A DNA stretch of 64,000 nt from Acidobacteriaceae bacterium KBS 146 (GCA_000688615.1 JHVA01000001.1:3410001-3474000); one strand, 5' to 3'; numbered from the stretch's first letter, positions 34,538 to 44,313 are shown. Notes: generated by a model not told the origin, from the letters alone. Program-made: numbers and translations.

Positions 34538-34915
34538 ATGCAGACGGTCCTCTTGGTTCTTCAGGTGGTTGTCGCGTTGGGGCTTTTGAATGTCTGGCTG
34601 CTTCGCTTCGGTCGCGCCACCTCGTATCGCGGGGGCAATGCACAATCGATGCGGGACGAGTTCGCCGTCTACGGTCTGCCCGCGGGGGCGATGTACGCGG
34701 TGGGCACACTGAAGGTTCTGGCCGCGATCTGCCTGCTGGCGGGAATCTGGCTGCATGTTCTGGTGTTTCCGGCGGCCGCCGTCGTCGCGGTCCTCATGGT
34801 GGGAGCGCTGGCGATGCACGTGAAGGTACACGATCCTCTGGTGAAGTCGCTGCCGGCAGCTTCTGTGCTGGCGCTCTGCCTTGCAATCTGCTGGCTTTCC
34901 AGACCCGTAATCTGA
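34538..34915 (+). CDS. DoxX/MauE-like membrane protein
   Basis: About 125 residues from the ATG at 34538, preceded by TAGGAG. Four hydrophobic helices: LLVLQVVVALGLLNVW, GAMYAVGTLKVLAAICLLAGIWL, VFPAAAVVAVLMVGAL and ASVLALCLAICWL. The middle GTLKVLAAICLLAG resembles DoxX-like quinone-linked proteins. The function is unknown. Confidence 0.7.
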   Translation: MQTVLLVLQVVVALGLLNVWLLRFGRATSYRGGNAQSMRDEFAVYGLPAGAMYAVGTLKVLAAICLLAGIWLHVLVFPAAAVVAVLMVGALAMHVKVHDPLVKSLPAASVLALCLAICWLSRPVI

Positions 34916-35000
34916 CTCCGGCACGATTCGCTGCGAGGGCGCATCGTTCCGGTGGCCCGCAGTGATATCATCGGTGTATATCGCTTTGGGGGGCGGGACG

Positions 35001-35216
35001 ATGCGGACGCTGGTTGATCTGCCGGAGTCGGAGCTGGAGCAACTGAATATTCTCAGTCGCGCTCGCAAGGTCTCGCGGGCAGAGCTGATCCGTCAGGCCG
35101 TGTCGGGATATCTCGCGCAGAACAAGGCTGGCCTCGATGACTCGTTCGGGATCTGGAAGAAGAAGGCTGTCGATGGCGTGAAGTATCAGGAGAGGCTGCG
35201 GAGTGAGTGGGAGTGA
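35001..35216 (+). CDS. Ribbon-helix-helix antitoxin of a VapBC-type pair
   Basis: About 71 residues from the ATG at 35001 (GGGACG before it). RTLVDLPESELEQLNILSRARKVSRAELIRQAVSGYL is a CopG-like DNA-binding fold, and the C-terminal WKKKAVDGVKYQERLRSEWE would wrap the toxin. Its stop overlaps the next GTG by GTGA, the classic translational coupling of toxin-antitoxin operons. It neutralises the PIN toxin and represses the operon. Confidence 0.88.
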   Translation: MRTLVDLPESELEQLNILSRARKVSRAELIRQAVSGYLAQNKAGLDDSFGIWKKKAVDGVKYQERLRSEWE

Positions 35217-35581
35217 CGAGCTTCCTCTACGACACCAACATCCTGATCGACCATCTGAGCGGTATCCCTAAGGCTACGCGCGAGCTGCAGCGCACCAGCG
35301 ATCCCGCAATCAGCATGATTACGTGGATCGAGGTGATGACGGGAGCTTCCTCGCCCGAGGAAGAGGCGGTGCTGCGGTCCTTCCTGCTGAATTTCGAGTG
35401 CCTGCCGGTGTCGAGCGCTGTTGCGGAACGCGCCGCTGTGGTGCGACGGAAGATGCGGATCGAGATGACGGATGCGATCGTTCTTGCGACCGCTGAGGTC
35501 TCGGGCCGGGTGCTGGCGACCCGGAATGTGAAGGATTTTCCGGGTGGGATGCGTGGGGTGAAGGTGCCTTATCGGGATTGA
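35213..35581 (+). CDS. PIN-domain ribonuclease toxin (VapC-like)
   Basis: About 122 residues from the GTG at 35213. PIN acidic residues are seen in TSFLYDTNILIDHLSG, ITWIEVMTGASS, MTDAIVLATAE and LATRNVKDFPG, giving the Asp, Glu and two Asp of the metal centre. VapC toxins cut tRNA or rRNA when the antitoxin is lost. It is immediately followed by the direct repeats and the DUF5131-TcmP module. Confidence 0.9.
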   Translation: MTSFLYDTNILIDHLSGIPKATRELQRTSDPAISMITWIEVMTGASSPEEEAVLRSFLLNFECLPVSSAVAERAAVVRRKMRIEMTDAIVLATAEVSGRVLATRNVKDFPGGMRGVKVPYRD

Positions 35582-35624
35582 GATTCGCACTTTACGCGAA
35601 TGTCCCACGGTCTGGGGTAGTTTG

Positions 35625-35679
35625 ATGTATGGGCCACACCCGTCACGTAGGATCGGAGAGTTCTATGTATGGGCCACAC
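35625..35679. repeat. 15-bp direct repeats at the edge of the TcmP module
   Basis: ATGTATGGGCCACAC occurs exactly at 35625-35639 and 35665-35679, a 40-bp period. The second copy overlaps the last codons of the DUF5131 gene. They could be an attachment duplication or a recent tandem duplication. No integrase is nearby. Confidence 0.7.
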
Positions 35680-36430
35680 GCCCGATCTGTACAAGTTCGT
35701 GATTCCATATACCAACGTTTGGCGACGGGGGCATCTCATTGAAAATAGATCCATTTAATGTGCGCCCAGTTTTATGTTTTCGGACCCCTCCCCACTGTTT
35801 GAAGAAGAATGGCACTCCCGCTTCTCTGCATTGAAGCTGAATGGATTCAGCCCAGGACGATTTCATCGGCCTAGCACCCGGTCCTGACTCACCCCCGACG
35901 ATCACCCAATGGATGCCATTCAGAGGGATGTTTTCTAGTGGTCCGATCAGTGGTTCGCAGGATAAGAACCGGACCTTCGCTGGGACTTTTACTAGGTCGG
36001 CTATACGTCGCATCACATCGGCTCTCTCAACACTGACGCCCATCCATACATTAGGCGGCCAATCGAGAGACGATCCAAGTTTTGCTAATCGCTCACTCCT
36101 TTTAGTAAGGACTTGAAAGGTATGTTGTGGGCAATCTCGCATGGTTTCGAACACGCGCTTGATAAAAGAATCCGAGATCTGATCATGAAAGAGGTCACTC
36201 ATGGAATTGACGAATATCGTTCTTGGTTTTCGCCATTTCTTAGGCGTGTCAATGAGATCTTCATGCGTGGTTACTTGAAATCCATTCGCATATCGCGGAG
36301 AACCCATTGCCTCGAGCCGAAGGGCCATTCTGGCGGCATAACAGTTTTTACAGCCCTGGCTGATCTTTGTGCAGCCCGAGACAGGATTCCATGTCATCTC
36401 GGTCCATTCAATAGCTGACTTCGTTGCCAT
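35663..36430 (-). CDS. Three-Cys-motif protein (phage Gp37/Gp68 family, DUF5131)
   Basis: 255 residues. IEWTEMTWNPVSGCTKISQG followed by CKNCYAARMA gives cysteines 20, 27 and 30, the three-Cys motif that names the family and probably binds an iron-sulfur cluster in a radical-SAM-like fold. Others: WRKPRTIFVNSMSDLFHD, FQVLTKRSERL, NVWMGVSVE and FLSCEPLIGPL. The product is known from phages and bacterial islands, but its function is not established. It is paired with TcmP (13-bp gap, same strand). Base use is AT-richer than neighbours, so transfer is likely. Confidence 0.92.
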   Translation of the reverse strand: MATKSAIEWTEMTWNPVSGCTKISQGCKNCYAARMALRLEAMGSPRYANGFQVTTHEDLIDTPKKWRKPRTIFVNSMSDLFHDQISDSFIKRVFETMRDCPQHTFQVLTKRSERLAKLGSSLDWPPNVWMGVSVERADVMRRIADLVKVPAKVRFLSCEPLIGPLENIPLNGIHWVIVGGESGPGARPMKSSWAESIQLQCREAGVPFFFKQWGGVRKHKTGRTLNGSIFNEMPPSPNVGIWNHELVQIGRVAHT

Positions 36431-36442
36431 AAATCCCGGCTC

Positions 36443-37327
36443 CTATTGTTCTTTGAGGATGCTTTTGGCGATTCTTAGAGCGATCGGCGCCCCTTTTTCG
36501 TTGGATGCAGCGAAACAAAGGGCAAATAGAGGACTATTTCTCGAATTACGCAAAATCATGCTTGGAGCCACGGCTTTGAAACAAGTCTTAAGGCGATCAT
36601 GAATGTAGGTTTGGATGTTCGCTACTGTTGCATCTCGATGTGTGACCTCGTAGTCCCCAAATAGGCCTGGTTGAATAGTTCTTTTGTAGAAGTGTTCGAA
36701 CCAGTCATCAGTACCAAGAAGCGCGGTAAGTTTGGTGCGCCAAACTTCATCTATATTTCCATCTTGCTTGAGAAGGCGTGCGACGAAAGGAAATAGATAC
36801 CAAAGGTCGACGCCAGCGGTGCTACCAAGTAGTTGAATGGTCTCCCAGTTGACCTGCATGCCGAAAGGATCCAAGAAGACGACGGCTCTATCCTTATTCC
36901 AGTTCCGCTGTTTAGACCAGTTGATGAGCGCTGCATTAGCATCATCTTGAAGAATTGTGCAGCGAGATACTAGGTGCGGAAATTTTTCATTTATAGCAGA
37001 TCTCAACGCATTGGATTTCGTTTTCGATTTTTCGATGAACACATAGTTGTCGAAAGGGCTTTTCTGGTCGAGCGCGATCATTGCACTTCCAACTCGATAA
37101 GCCGCTGCTTCCGGATCAGTATCAATATCAACATTGGCTTCCCAGATTGAAGGCTTGGTTGCACCCACAGTCCGAGATCCAGTACCGGCAAATGCGTCAA
37201 TGTACCAAGTGTTGAAATATCGTGCGTTTGAATTGGTCGAGAATATAGCGCGATATCTCTCTAGATATGCTCTGAGGCAACTGAGCTTTTTGTCTGTCCA
37301 GTCACCTCCAAACTTGTGATCTAACAT
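36443..37327 (-). CDS. tcmP: Three-Cys-motif partner protein TcmP
   Basis: 294 residues. KLSCLRAYLERYRAIF, RYFNTWYIDAFAGTGSR and VVFLDPFGMQVNWETIQLL mark the TcmP family, which is named for standing next to the three-Cys-motif protein. The GxGxR loop and DPFG resemble a SAM-methyltransferase core, so a nucleic-acid-modifying role is a fair inference but is unproven. It is transcribed first, then DUF5131. The region is clearly AT-richer than asnS next to it, which suggests a horizontally acquired module. Confidence 0.9.
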   Translation of the reverse strand: MLDHKFGGDWTDKKLSCLRAYLERYRAIFSTNSNARYFNTWYIDAFAGTGSRTVGATKPSIWEANVDIDTDPEAAAYRVGSAMIALDQKSPFDNYVFIEKSKTKSNALRSAINEKFPHLVSRCTILQDDANAALINWSKQRNWNKDRAVVFLDPFGMQVNWETIQLLGSTAGVDLWYLFPFVARLLKQDGNIDEVWRTKLTALLGTDDWFEHFYKRTIQPGLFGDYEVTHRDATVANIQTYIHDRLKTCFKAVAPSMILRNSRNSPLFALCFAASNEKGAPIALRIAKSILKEQ

Positions 37328-37408
37328 CGGAATTCTCCACAGTTAACCGACGTGAACCACTCTATAAGGCGTGAAACGTTCCGGACACAGTAAAGCTTTG
37401 GCTGAACC

Positions 37409-38866
<1,458 letters not shown>

Positions 38867-38947
38867 GACTTAATGAGTTTACTCGTGTGCCACTTTTCGA
38901 GGCGTGGTTGGATTGGTGGCACCTCGGCCAAAATGCGGGTCTCCTCG

Positions 38948-39120
38948 GTTCCCCTTCGACGCGCTTCGCTTGCTCAGAGGCTCTCGGAATGACACCCTCT
39001 TCAGGGGGTTGGCAGCCCTAACCGCAGATCCTTCGACTCCGGCTACGCCTCCGCTCAGGATGACACTTTCTAAGAAAGAAGCAGGACCTTCGCCTACGCT
39101 GCGCCAGGTCAGAATGACAG
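38948..39120. repeat. Cluster of three dispersed repeats, copies 3-5
   Basis: Copies at about 38948-38998 (TTCCCCTTCGACG to CGGAATGACACCC), 39019-39070 (CCGCAGATCCTTCGACTCC to TCAGGATGACACTTT) and 39081-39120 (AGGACCTTCGCCT to TCAGAATGACAG) follow one another. They fill most of the 306-bp gene-free gap 38867-39172; nothing else is seen there. Confidence 0.7.
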
Positions 39121-39172
39121 GTCGGTCTGTCAGCGGCATATGATGATGCTGCCGGATGGAGGTCGCATCAAG

Positions 39173-40093
39173 ATGCGTTCATTAGTCACGATGGCTTTGA
39201 TCATGTTTGTGGCGGTCGGTGCTGAAGGGCAGCAGCACATGCCGCGTGATCCGATGGTGCAGACAAATGCGACACGAAAGTTGACGGCGCATGTGTATGC
39301 GATTGAAGACAAGGACACGACGCCGGGAGTTCCGAACATCGGGTTTGTGGTGGGGACGCGGGCGGCTCTGGTGATCGACACCGGTATGGGCGAGCGCAAT
39401 GGCCGCACTGTTCTGGCGGAGGCGGAGAAGATTGCTCCGGGCAAGCCGTTGTATCTGGTGACGACGCATGTACATCCGGAGCACGATCTGGGCGCGGGGG
39501 CTTTTCCGCAGTCGACGAAGATGATTCGTTCTGAGGACCAGATCAAGGACATTGATGAGTTCGGATACCAGCTGGCGGATGTGTTCAGCAGGCGGTCGGC
39601 GGTGAACGCGGAGCTGTTGAAGGATGCGAAGTTTCGCAAGGCCGATATCACGTTCGATAAGGAGTACACGCTGGACCTGGGCGGCGTGACGGCGCGGATT
39701 CTAGCGATGGGTGCGAACCACACGCGTGGAGACACGGCGGTGTTTGTGCCGGGCGACTCCGTGCTGTTCTCAGGTGATATTGCGATGAAGGGGATGCCTT
39801 CGTTTGCGAGTCCTTACTCTACGGTGTCGCACTGGCTGGCGAGTCTGGATGTGCTGGATGCGCTGAAGCCGAAGATCGTGGTTCCGAGTCATGGGCCGAT
39901 CGGTGATGCGACGTACATTGCAAACTATCGCGTGTATCTGACGACGATTCGCGATCGTGCGGCGGCGTTGAAGAAGGAAGGCAAGTCGCAGGACGAGGCC
40001 GTGAAGACGATTACGGCGGAGATGCAGGGGAAGTATCCCGATGCCGGGCGCGTGGCCGGGGCTGTTCGGGCCGCTTACGCCGAAGCAAAGTAG
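39173..40093 (+). CDS. Metallo-beta-lactamase fold hydrolase, exported
   Basis: About 306 residues from the ATG at 39173, which starts the signal peptide MRSLVTMALIMFVAVGAEG (GGAGG ten bases before). The zinc motif reads THVHPEHDLGAG, with Glu where HxHxDH usually has Asp. MGANHTRGDTAVFVPGDSVLFSGDIAM and VPSHGPIGD give further ligands. Members hydrolyse lactams, lactones or thioesters. It is near a DoxX gene, but no operon is clear. Confidence 0.88.
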   Translation: MRSLVTMALIMFVAVGAEGQQHMPRDPMVQTNATRKLTAHVYAIEDKDTTPGVPNIGFVVGTRAALVIDTGMGERNGRTVLAEAEKIAPGKPLYLVTTHVHPEHDLGAGAFPQSTKMIRSEDQIKDIDEFGYQLADVFSRRSAVNAELLKDAKFRKADITFDKEYTLDLGGVTARILAMGANHTRGDTAVFVPGDSVLFSGDIAMKGMPSFASPYSTVSHWLASLDVLDALKPKIVVPSHGPIGDATYIANYRVYLTTIRDRAAALKKEGKSQDEAVKTITAEMQGKYPDAGRVAGAVRAAYAEAK

Positions 40094-40197
40094 CTGGCGA
40101 CGGTTCCCGTAAGGCCATCTTATTTTCTCGCAGCTATCTTTGCAGCGAAGTGTGACCATACGGGCTGTGGCGGATCAAACGGAGGTATGGAGCGAGA

Positions 40198-40650
40198 ATG
40201 AAAGACTCCCTGGCGCGGTGGGCTCCCCTGCCGCTTCGTTTGATCGTCGGGTACGGATTTATGGAGCATGGGCTGGCGAAGCTGTCGAAAGGCCCTGACA
40301 AATTCGCTGCGCTTCTTCATGCGATGCATGTACCGGCGTTTCACTGGATGGCGTGGCTCACAATTCTTACGGAGATTCTTGGCGGAGCTGCGGTTCTGTT
40401 GGGAGTGGCTGTGGCTGCTGCGAGTGTGCCGATGGCGATGGTTCTGCTGGTGGCCATCTTTACCGTGCATCTTCCGTACGGGTTCAGCTCGATCAAGCTG
40501 ATTGCGGTGACAGCGGCTGGGGCGCAGTTTGGGCCGCCGGGTTACGAGTGCGATCTGCTGTACCTGGCGTGCCTTGCGGCGCTGGTGTGTTCGGGGCCGG
40601 GACCGTTTGCAGTAGAGGGAGTTTTTCGAAGAAGACAGAAGGTCGCTTAG
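40198..40650 (+). CDS. DoxX family membrane protein
   Basis: 150 residues. RLIVGYGFMEHGLAKLSKGPDKFAALL is the DoxX start, then four helices including LTILTEILGGAAVLLGVAVA and a short soluble tail. DoxX proteins are quinone-linked inner-membrane components of redox and sulfur metabolism. The stop overlaps the convergent regulator gene by 4 bp. Confidence 0.88.
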   Translation: MKDSLARWAPLPLRLIVGYGFMEHGLAKLSKGPDKFAALLHAMHVPAFHWMAWLTILTEILGGAAVLLGVAVAAASVPMAMVLLVAIFTVHLPYGFSSIKLIAVTAAGAQFGPPGYECDLLYLACLAALVCSGPGPFAVEGVFRRRQKVA

Positions 40651-41891
40651 GCGATCTTCGATCCGGACTGTGGATGTTTGAGGAAAGCCGCGAGCTCGTC
40701 GCGAAATATCTTCCATGCTGACTCTTCGGAGAGGAGGAAGTGGTTGCCGCTGTTGAGGGGAACGAACCTTGCCTTTGGGATCTCGGTGGCGACGATTCTT
40801 CCTTCTTCCGCTGGCGCGACGCGGTCCCTGTGGCTATGAAAGACGATGGTCGGCACTTTAACTTTGGGCAGGAGCGGGCGAACGTTGATCTCGTCACAGG
40901 CGCGCATGAAGCGGACGAGGTTCTTCGATGAGACGGAGATGAGCTGGAGCTCTTTGAACCAGTCCTGTTCCTCGGCGGTTGCTCCTTCGGGAATGTAGAA
41001 GCCGGTGACGAGCTGGAAGAAGGCGGGGTTGCTTTCGCCGAAATTAAGCTCGACGAGAGTTTCGAGCGCGCGTCGAGCTTCGAGAAGTTCTTCGCTTTCG
41101 CGATGGCAGGCTCCTCGGGCGTAGGCTCCGCAGAGAATGAGATGGCTGACGCGTCCGGGATGCCGGGCGGCGTAGGCGATGGCTACGGAGCTTCCCTGTG
41201 AGTGGCCCATCAACGCAAAATTTTCGAGACCAGCGGCGTCGACGACGGTTTCGAGATCCTGCACCCATGCATCGAGCGAGAAGTCTGCAACATCGCGTTC
41301 AGAGAGCCCGTTGCCACGGCCGTCGTAGCGCAGAAGGCTGTAGCCCTGAGCGAGGTCTCTCACCCAGTGACGCCAGAGAGGGCTTCCCCACTCGAAATCG
41401 AGATGGTTGAAACAGTTGGCGACGCGCACGATGGGGTGACCCGTCCCGACGGTGGCGTAGGCGAGGCGTACTTTGTCGGGTGTTATGCAGAAGCGAACTT
41501 CCTGCCGGGTGGCCGCGTCGGGTTCGCGATCGGTGGCGCGACGGTTTCGCGTCTGCGATGACCGTTCGGTGACGGGCGCGATGAAGCGATAGCCTGCGCG
41601 GGGCACGGTCTCGATATAGGGCCTTCCGGAGGATTGCTCTCCTAACACCTTGCGCAGGGCGGAGATGTTGCGATCGAGGTTGTTCTCCTCGACCTGGGTG
41701 GCAGGCCACACTGCACTCATGAGGTCCTGTTTGGAGACGAGGGTTCCGTGCCGTTCCAGCAAAACACGAAGCGTGTCAAATGCCTTGCCGGTGACGGAGA
41801 GAGGCTGGCCCTCGCGGAGCAGCCGGTGTTCTTCCAGCTCCAGTCGGAAAGGACCAAATTCGTAGACGGTCCTGATGGTATCCGTGGCCAC
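40647..41891 (-). CDS. Winged-helix regulator fused to an alpha/beta hydrolase
   Basis: About 414 residues from the GTG at 41891; an ATG 30 codons upstream is possible. Residues about 5-100 are an OmpR/CadC-type winged helix (YEFGPFRLELEEHRLLREGQ, LLERHGTLVSKQDLMSAVWP, NLDRNISALRKVLGE, YIETVPRAGYRFI). Residues about 130-410 are an alpha/beta hydrolase with GHSQGSS (nucleophile), VFHSHRDRVAP and GNHFLLSEE (His). A transmembrane segment between them is not obvious, unlike CadC. A sensor that uses a dead or live hydrolase to bind its signal is the natural inference. It is divergent from the mddA genes. Confidence 0.85.
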   Translation of the reverse strand: MATDTIRTVYEFGPFRLELEEHRLLREGQPLSVTGKAFDTLRVLLERHGTLVSKQDLMSAVWPATQVEENNLDRNISALRKVLGEQSSGRPYIETVPRAGYRFIAPVTERSSQTRNRRATDREPDAATRQEVRFCITPDKVRLAYATVGTGHPIVRVANCFNHLDFEWGSPLWRHWVRDLAQGYSLLRYDGRGNGLSERDVADFSLDAWVQDLETVVDAAGLENFALMGHSQGSSVAIAYAARHPGRVSHLILCGAYARGACHRESEELLEARRALETLVELNFGESNPAFFQLVTGFYIPEGATAEEQDWFKELQLISVSSKNLVRFMRACDEINVRPLLPKVKVPTIVFHSHRDRVAPAEEGRIVATEIPKARFVPLNSGNHFLLSEESAWKIFRDELAAFLKHPQSGSKIA

Positions 41892-42047
41892 GCTGTCAGA
41901 AAAATAGCAGAAAAAAGTCAGTCTGGCCAAAGGACGACAGAGGCCTGAATCGCCGGTAATAGAGATATCCCGAAGCTGCATGCTGCCGTGGTTTCCAGTT
42001 TTGCAGAGTGCCAGCTTTGCGGAAGGCTGTTGCAGGAGAGGAAGAAG

Positions 42048-42245
42048 ATGCTGAATCGCTGGTATGGATTTTTGTTCGGCGCGGCCACCTATCTTGGGGT
42101 CTGCGGTGGTTTATGCGCGCTTGCGTTTTTGGGAGAGTTCGCGGTGCCGATCTCGTTCGATACGACCGTGGGCACGCCGTTTCTTCATGCGTTGACTGCC
42201 GACTTTCTGGTGCAGCCCAAAGATTCCGGAAGTGTAAAGGAGTAG
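42048..42245 (+). CDS. Short membrane protein resembling the N-terminus of MddA
   Basis: 65 residues from the ATG at 42048 with AGGAGAGGAAGAAG before it. MLNRWYGFLFGAATYLGVCGGL, then FLGEFAVPISFDTTVGTPFLHALTADFLV, aligns with MLGRITAFLYGVFCYLVFLASFLYAVGFLGNFWVPKSIDSG of the next gene. It stops at the point where the paralogue continues. A truncated duplicate or a small partner subunit are both possible. It lies 2 bp before mddA. Confidence 0.75.
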   Translation: MLNRWYGFLFGAATYLGVCGGLCALAFLGEFAVPISFDTTVGTPFLHALTADFLVQPKDSGSVKE

Positions 42246-42247
42246 TC

Positions 42248-43018
42248 ATGTTGGGTCGAATCACAGCATTTTTGTACGGAGTATTCTGCTATCTCGTTTT
42301 CCTGGCGTCATTTCTGTATGCCGTAGGATTCCTGGGGAACTTCTGGGTTCCGAAATCGATCGACTCCGGCGCGCAGATGCCGTTTCTCTACGCTCTGGGG
42401 ATCAATACAGCGCTGCTGGGGCTGTTCGCTGTTCAACACAGCGTGATGGCGCGTCCATGGTTCAAAAACGCCTGGACGAAGATCGTGCCGAAGCCTGTGG
42501 AACGAAGCACATACGTCCTCTTCTCAAGCCTCGCGCTTCTGTTGCTCTTCTGGAAGTGGCAGCCGATGGGTGGCATCGTGTGGCGTGTCGAAAGCCTTTC
42601 GGCATGGGCGGTGCTGGTGAGCCTTTACGCCTTTGGATGGGTGACGGTTCTGGTTGCAACGTTTCTGATCCACCACTTCGATCTGTTTGGATTGCGGCAG
42701 GTCTGGCTCTATCTCACGGGCCGTCCGTACACGCAGCTCACCTTTGGCACGCCGGGGCCGTATCGTCTGGTGCGGCATCCGCTGTACGTCGGCTGGCTGA
42801 TGGTCTTCTGGTCGGCACCGGTGATGACGGTCGCGCACCTGGTCTTCGCCATGGCAACGACGGCTTACATCCTGATTGCGATTCAGTTTGAGGAGCGCGA
42901 TCTGGTTCGGGCCCATCCTGAGTATGCGGAGTATCGCCGTCGCGTTCCGATGCTTCTGCCCGTCGGGTCGTCGCGACGCAGCGCTGCGGAGGAGATTCGC
43001 TCCGTAGTTCGCAGCTAA
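42248..43018 (+). CDS. mddA: Probable methanethiol S-methyltransferase MddA
   Basis: About 256 residues from the ATG at 42248. Five to six helices with the family features FAVQHSVMARPWFKNAWT, VERSTYVLFSSLALLLLFW, HHFDLFGLRQVWLYLTGRPY, GPYRLVRHPLYVGWL and FEERDLVRAHPEY. It belongs to the NnrU/isoprenylcysteine-methyltransferase fold; the FDLFGLRQVWLYL segment is typical of MddA, which turns methanethiol into dimethyl sulfide using SAM. The name rests on recognition of the family, not a search. The regulator-hydrolase gene is divergent. Confidence 0.85.
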   Translation: MLGRITAFLYGVFCYLVFLASFLYAVGFLGNFWVPKSIDSGAQMPFLYALGINTALLGLFAVQHSVMARPWFKNAWTKIVPKPVERSTYVLFSSLALLLLFWKWQPMGGIVWRVESLSAWAVLVSLYAFGWVTVLVATFLIHHFDLFGLRQVWLYLTGRPYTQLTFGTPGPYRLVRHPLYVGWLMVFWSAPVMTVAHLVFAMATTAYILIAIQFEERDLVRAHPEYAEYRRRVPMLLPVGSSRRSAAEEIRSVVRS

Positions 43019-43057
43019 GGGGGAGAAGGGACGGGATAGCTCGCCTTCCCCCGGCAG

Positions 43058-44173
43058 CTATCCCGCCTTTTCGAGAAGCATGCGCTCCTGCAAAAGCTCA
43101 ATAAGAGTTTGCTCTTCATGGCGGAGGGCGTGGGTGTGCTCGGCGATCTCTCTATCAAGCTCGCGTTTGGCGGATTGCACGTCTCCCTTGAGATAGGCCT
43201 CGATGACCGCGGGGTGAACGTAACACTTGCGGCAGACGGAGGGAGTATTGCCGAGGCGCTGCGATACGGTCTTGATCATCTGAACGACATTTTTCTTTGC
43301 TTGCGCCTCCGAAAGGAATGGCTCGAATTCGCCCAGCAGATCGCAGGCGAGAACCGAACCGGCCCAGGTGCGGAAGTCCTTGGCGGTGAAGTACTGGCCG
43401 GTGATGGATTTGAGATATTCGTTGACGTCGGAAGAGTCGACGGTGTGGGCGTTGCCGTCGGAGTCGAGATACTGGAAGAGCTCGTAGCCGGGGATGTCGG
43501 CACATTTACGAACGATGTTGGCAAGCCTGCGGTCCTGCAGGTCGATGGTGTGGTGAACCTTACTCTTTCCCTGAAAAGAAAAGGTGATGCGCGAGCCGTT
43601 GACCTCAACGTGGCGGTTGCGCATGGTGGTCAGCCCGAAGGACTTGTTCTCGCGTGCATAGGCAGTGTTGCCGACGCGGATCAGCGTGGATTCCATCAGC
43701 GAGACGATGGTGGCAAGCACACGCTCGCGGGGCAGGCCGGAGAGCGCGAGGTCTTGATCGACCTGCTTGCGAAGGGCAGGGAGAGCCTGCGCGAAGAGAT
43801 GCATGCGTTCGTACTTGGTCTCGTCGCGAACCTCGCGCCAGCGCGGGTGATAGCGCGATTGCTTGCGGCGGCGCGCATCGCGTCCCGTGGCCTGCAGATG
43901 TCCATTGGCGAGAGGGCAGATCCATACGTTGGTCCATGCAGGCGGAATGACGAGCGACCGGATGCGGCGAAGTGTTTCCTTGTCGTGGATGCTCTTGCCG
44001 TTTGCATCGACGTAGGAAAAACCTTTGCCGCGACGCTGGCGTTGAATGCCGGGCCTGGCATCGGTGACGTAGCGCAGATGTGCGGCCTTTGCGGACTCGA
44101 CTGGGTCCAGAATGGGATCGGGCATCGAGAGGCTACGACTGGAGCGGCGGGGTTTCGCTTGCCGTGAGGGCAT
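43058..44173 (-). CDS. DNA topoisomerase IB
   Basis: 371 residues; MPDPILDPVESAKAAHLRYV at codon 18 (44122) is an alternative start. The bacterial TopIB core is clear: PGIQRQRRGKGFSYVD, RIRSLVIPPAWTNVWICP, GRDARRRKQSRYHPRWREVRDETKYERM, RVGNTAYARENKSFGLTTMRNRHV and the nucleophile in KCYVHPAVIEAYLKG (Tyr318). It relaxes supercoils by a 3'-phosphotyrosine link. Poxvirus-like TopIB genes are common in soil bacteria but accessory. Confidence 0.93.
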   Translation of the reverse strand: MPSRQAKPRRSSRSLSMPDPILDPVESAKAAHLRYVTDARPGIQRQRRGKGFSYVDANGKSIHDKETLRRIRSLVIPPAWTNVWICPLANGHLQATGRDARRRKQSRYHPRWREVRDETKYERMHLFAQALPALRKQVDQDLALSGLPRERVLATIVSLMESTLIRVGNTAYARENKSFGLTTMRNRHVEVNGSRITFSFQGKSKVHHTIDLQDRRLANIVRKCADIPGYELFQYLDSDGNAHTVDSSDVNEYLKSITGQYFTAKDFRTWAGSVLACDLLGEFEPFLSEAQAKKNVVQMIKTVSQRLGNTPSVCRKCYVHPAVIEAYLKGDVQSAKRELDREIAEHTHALRHEEQTLIELLQERMLLEKAG

Positions 44174-44313
44174 GAGAGGTTGAGATGCCTGTCACACCCG
44201 AAACTGTTGGAAGAGCCTCTCAGAGAGGTTGGAGAACGATCGTGTAAGGTTTACGGGGAAGGAACATCAGCTCTTAGCCGCTGATGGAGTCATAACAGGG
44301 AGACGAGCCGGCG

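Noticed and set aside
38879..39139. 86-codon minus-strand frame with SVILSGG-type peptide
   Set aside because: It is the translation of the dispersed repeats, not a gene. The peptide is useful only for recognising the family.
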